NCBI GenBank assembly: GCA_947589335.1 | Contig: CANPZH010000071.1 | Span: 1-7,820 of the forward strand | Reading direction: 5' to 3' | Origin: an uncultured Clostridia bacterium | GTDB lineage: Bacteria > Bacillota > Clostridia > Christensenellales > Borkfalkiaceae | Length of the DNA stretch: 7,820 nt | In this document: positions 6,130-7,820 of the stretch, one piece after another | Layout: every line of letters starts with the position of its first letter | Numbering within the stretch: position 1 is the first letter of the stretch | Made by a program: the position numbers and the translations under genes | Notes under the pieces: model-generated | What the model was told of the DNA's origin: nothing | What the model saw: only the letters and a program-made list of their open reading frames with translations | The model's database searches: none

Positions 6130-7527
6130 CTACCCCTTTCGGTCCATCGGCGTTACCCTCTTGCGGCATGCGATTTTCAGCAAAAGGACCGATATCGCCG
6201 CCGTGATCGTTTCCGCGATCGGGAACGTCCACCACACCAAACTTAAAACATCGCGAAAAAGCGTAAAGCAATAGGCGACGGGAAAAACAAGCAAACACAG
6301 CCGCAAAAATGAGATCAGGAGCGGAAGGAGAGCGTATCGGAATGCTTGCAACACTCCCTGAACGGCAACGCTCACCGCCATAAAGACATAGCCGATGCTT
6401 GCGATCCGGACTGCATATACGACAACTCTTTGAATTTCATCGCCGCCCGCACCGTCTGCCATGGCAAACAGCTTGGCAAGCGGCCCCGCAAGGCTTTCAA
6501 ATAATACGGTGATAACAAGCGCAACGATCACACTGTCGATAATACCGTATTTGATACACGATTTGACTCGCTCCTTATCTTTCATACCGTAATTGAACGA
6601 AAGAACGGAGATGATCGTATTCGACAACCCGAATGCGGCAAACAAAGCGAACTGCATGATCTTATAGTAGATACCGAAACTGCCCTGCAAGAGCTCTGCG
6701 GTTTCAGTCGCTTCGACCGTTCCCAAGATCTTTGTCATACCGAGCATCATGACCGATAAAAGTCCCTGCATGAGCGCAGCGGAAATGCCGACTTTGTAGA
6801 TAGCAAGGATGATAGAGCCGCTCGGTTTCAACGCCTTGATGCTGTTTTTGATTTCTTTATTCGCACAATAATGTAAAACCATAGCCACAATAAGGGAAAG
6901 GATCTGACCGATGACGGTCGCCCAAGCCGCTCCCTCGATCCCCATACCGCACGGATAGATGAAAACATAGTCCAAAACGATATTCGCCGCTGCGCCCGAA
7001 ACTTGCGCGATCGTGGAAAAGAGCGTCTTTCCCGTTGCCTGTAAGAACCGCTCATAGATCGTGAATCCGATAGAACCGAACGACAGAAGACAGCAGATTT
7101 TGAGATATTGTACACCCATTTCCGCGGCTTTTTCGTTGCCTCCCGCCTGCATGGAGATGAACCAATTGCACCCGAAAAGGCCGAACAGCAAGAAAATTGC
7201 ATAAATGCATATACCGATAAAAATGCCGTTCCCGACCGTTTTTTGCACACCCGTAACGTCTTTTTCTCCGAGCTGTCTGCTGAGCAGCGCGTTGATGCCG
7301 ACGCCCGTTCCTACCCCGATGGCTATCATCAAAAGCTGTACGGGGAAGGCATACGTCAGCGCGAGATTGCCCGCTATCCCGTCCTCGCCCATATTGATCA
7401 CGAAAGCGGTATCGACGATATTATATACCGACTGCAAGATCATGGAAATGATCATAGGGAGCCCCATCTTCCAAATGAGCCCCCGCATGGGCATCGTTGC
7501 CATTTTGTTCTGTTCCCGATTTTCCAT
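6130..7527 (-). CDS. MATE-family multidrug / cation antiporter
   Basis: 465 residues, the usual size of this family, with about twelve hydrophobic segments arranged as two related halves. Recognisable landmarks are the TM1 motif SVYNIVDTAFV with D39, ALLSRQLGEKD (about 80-90), ERFLQATGKT (159-168), IVLDYVFIYPCGMGIEGAAW (183-202), and FNYGMKDKERVK (311-322), which is the second-half counterpart of the loop at 80-90. MATE proteins export cationic drugs or metabolites in exchange for H+ or Na+; the substrate cannot be read from the sequence. The ATG at 7527 is chosen because AGGTGA lies three bases upstream. It has its own promoter, and an intrinsic terminator lies in its leader, so expression is probably controlled by attenuation. 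Its GC content looks clearly lower than that of the genes after it, which suggests transfer. Complete, with no frameshift. Confidence 0.95.
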   Translation of the reverse strand: MENREQNKMATMPMRGLIWKMGLPMIISMILQSVYNIVDTAFVINMGEDGIAGNLALTYAFPVQLLMIAIGVGTGVGINALLSRQLGEKDVTGVQKTVGNGIFIGICIYAIFLLFGLFGCNWFISMQAGGNEKAAEMGVQYLKICCLLSFGSIGFTIYERFLQATGKTLFSTIAQVSGAAANIVLDYVFIYPCGMGIEGAAWATVIGQILSLIVAMVLHYCANKEIKNSIKALKPSGSIILAIYKVGISAALMQGLLSVMMLGMTKILGTVEATETAELLQGSFGIYYKIMQFALFAAFGLSNTIISVLSFNYGMKDKERVKSCIKYGIIDSVIVALVITVLFESLAGPLAKLFAMADGAGGDEIQRVVVYAVRIASIGYVFMAVSVAVQGVLQAFRYALLPLLISFLRLCLLVFPVAYCFTLFRDVLSLVWWTFPIAETITAAISVLLLKIACRKRVTPMDRKG

Positions 7528-7539
7528 TTTTCACCTCAT

Positions 7540-7576
7540 AAAAAAATGCGTAAGCCCGATCAGTTGGACTTACGCA
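7540..7576 (-). terminator. Intrinsic terminator in the MATE leader (candidate attenuator)
   Basis: On the minus strand, TGCGTAAGTCC pairs with GGGCTTACGCA (11 pairs, one of them G-T) around an 8-base loop and is followed directly by seven T residues (7540-7546). It sits between the promoter at 7608-7636 and the start codon at 7527, only four bases before the ribosome binding site. It therefore would cut off the MATE message itself rather than end an upstream gene. Confidence 0.8.
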
Positions 7577-7581
7577 CTCAT
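7570..7581 (-). other. Possible three-codon leader ORF (Met-Ser-Ala-stop) overlapping the attenuator stem
   Basis: ATG AGT GCG TAA on the minus strand. Its last codons form part of the 5' arm of the terminator hairpin, so a ribosome here would block that stem. A GTG in the same frame at 7596 would make it eight codons. The Shine-Dalgarno match upstream (GTGAG) is weak, so translation is unproven and such a short frame can arise by chance. Confidence 0.25.
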
Positions 7582-7607
7582 ATTCGTGCAACTCACTTTA
7601 TATTGTC

Positions 7608-7636
7608 ATTATAGCATCTTTCCATCAAAAATGCAA
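7608..7636 (-). promoter_or_regulatory. Promoter of the MATE gene
   Basis: On the minus strand, -35 TTGCAT (7631-7636), a 17-base spacer, and extended -10 TGCTATAAT with core TATAAT at 7608-7613. Transcription would start near 7601, giving a leader of about 74 bases that contains the terminator hairpin. It has the same hexamers and spacing as the promoter at 2185-2213. Confidence 0.8.
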
Positions 7637-7820
7637 CCGATTTTCCTCGGAGAAAAATGCGGATCGTGCCGCCCTTCGATAACATAGAACGTGCGGGCGG
7701 AGTGCACATAAACCGCCGCTTTTCCGATTTCGAGCAAAGAAAAAACCTAAACCGTCACTATGTGAAGTGTTCGATTTAGGTTCCGATTGGTGACCCCGAG
7801 GATGTAAAAGGCGAACTATT
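7637..7820 (-). other. Upstream region with a terminator-like hairpin; no gene called
   Basis: The hairpin at 7744-7782 has an 8-bp outer stem (AACCTAAA / TTTAGGTT) and an inner CG plus CACT/AGTG stem, and on the minus strand it runs into TTTTCTTT, as an intrinsic terminator would. A minus-strand frame open from the window edge ends at a TAA inside its first arm (7776-7778) and could be the last 14 codons of an upstream gene. A second minus-strand frame is open from 7819 to a TGA at 7625-7627 (64 codons), rich in Arg, Ser and His and running straight through the hairpin; its composition is not convincing as protein. The stretch may be the 3' end of a gene plus terminator, or a dispersed intergenic repeat. 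Confidence 0.4.

Noticed and set aside
7785..7820. tRNA 3' end suggested by TGGTGACCCCGAGG on the plus strand
   Set aside because: The reverse complement ends in CACCA, but no T-arm with a TTCRA loop and matching stem can be placed at the right distance, and the rest would lie outside the window.

Overview
The window looks like a piece of chromosome from a Gram-positive, gut-type Clostridia-like Firmicute. The reasons are purine-rich AGGAGG-type ribosome binding sites, a lipoprotein (lipobox) solute-binding protein, sigma-A-like promoters with 17-base spacers, and Clostridia-style hybrid kinase and receiver sequences. No marker fixes the genus. All five confident genes lie on the minus strand, so transcription runs from high to low coordinates. 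The long open frames on the plus strand are antisense shadows of GC-rich genes.

Layout in the direction of transcription. (1) 7820-7528 is a leader region. It holds an intrinsic-terminator-like hairpin near the window edge, then a strong promoter, then a second, textbook terminator placed between that promoter and the next start codon, which makes it a candidate attenuator. (2) 7527-6130 is a MATE-family multidrug/cation antiporter, visibly less GC-rich than everything after it. (3) 5981-3807 is a membrane-bound hybrid histidine kinase (extracytoplasmic sensor, HisKA, HATPase, receiver) with its own promoter. (4) 3810-2533 is a family-1-type ABC solute-binding lipoprotein whose start codon overlaps the kinase stop (ATGA); a 16-bp perfect hairpin follows it. 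(5) 2532-2097 is a 436-bp gene-free stretch with several inverted repeats, a second terminator-like hairpin and a promoter. (6) 2096-411 is a one-TM protein with four Ig-like (Big_3-like) repeats and a conserved-looking C-terminal domain that I cannot name. (7) 387-1 is the receiver domain of a response regulator, cut by the window edge, 23 bases after the Ig-repeat gene and probably in its operon.

Reading as a whole: from the kinase onward this looks like an extracytoplasmic sensing locus. A kinase and a solute-binding lipoprotein are translationally coupled without any permease in view. Next to them is a two-gene unit of a membrane-anchored Ig-repeat protein and a response regulator. The proposal that the lipoprotein is a ligand co-receptor, and that the two units share a phosphorelay, is inference. 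The MATE gene looks like a separately regulated and possibly transferred neighbour.
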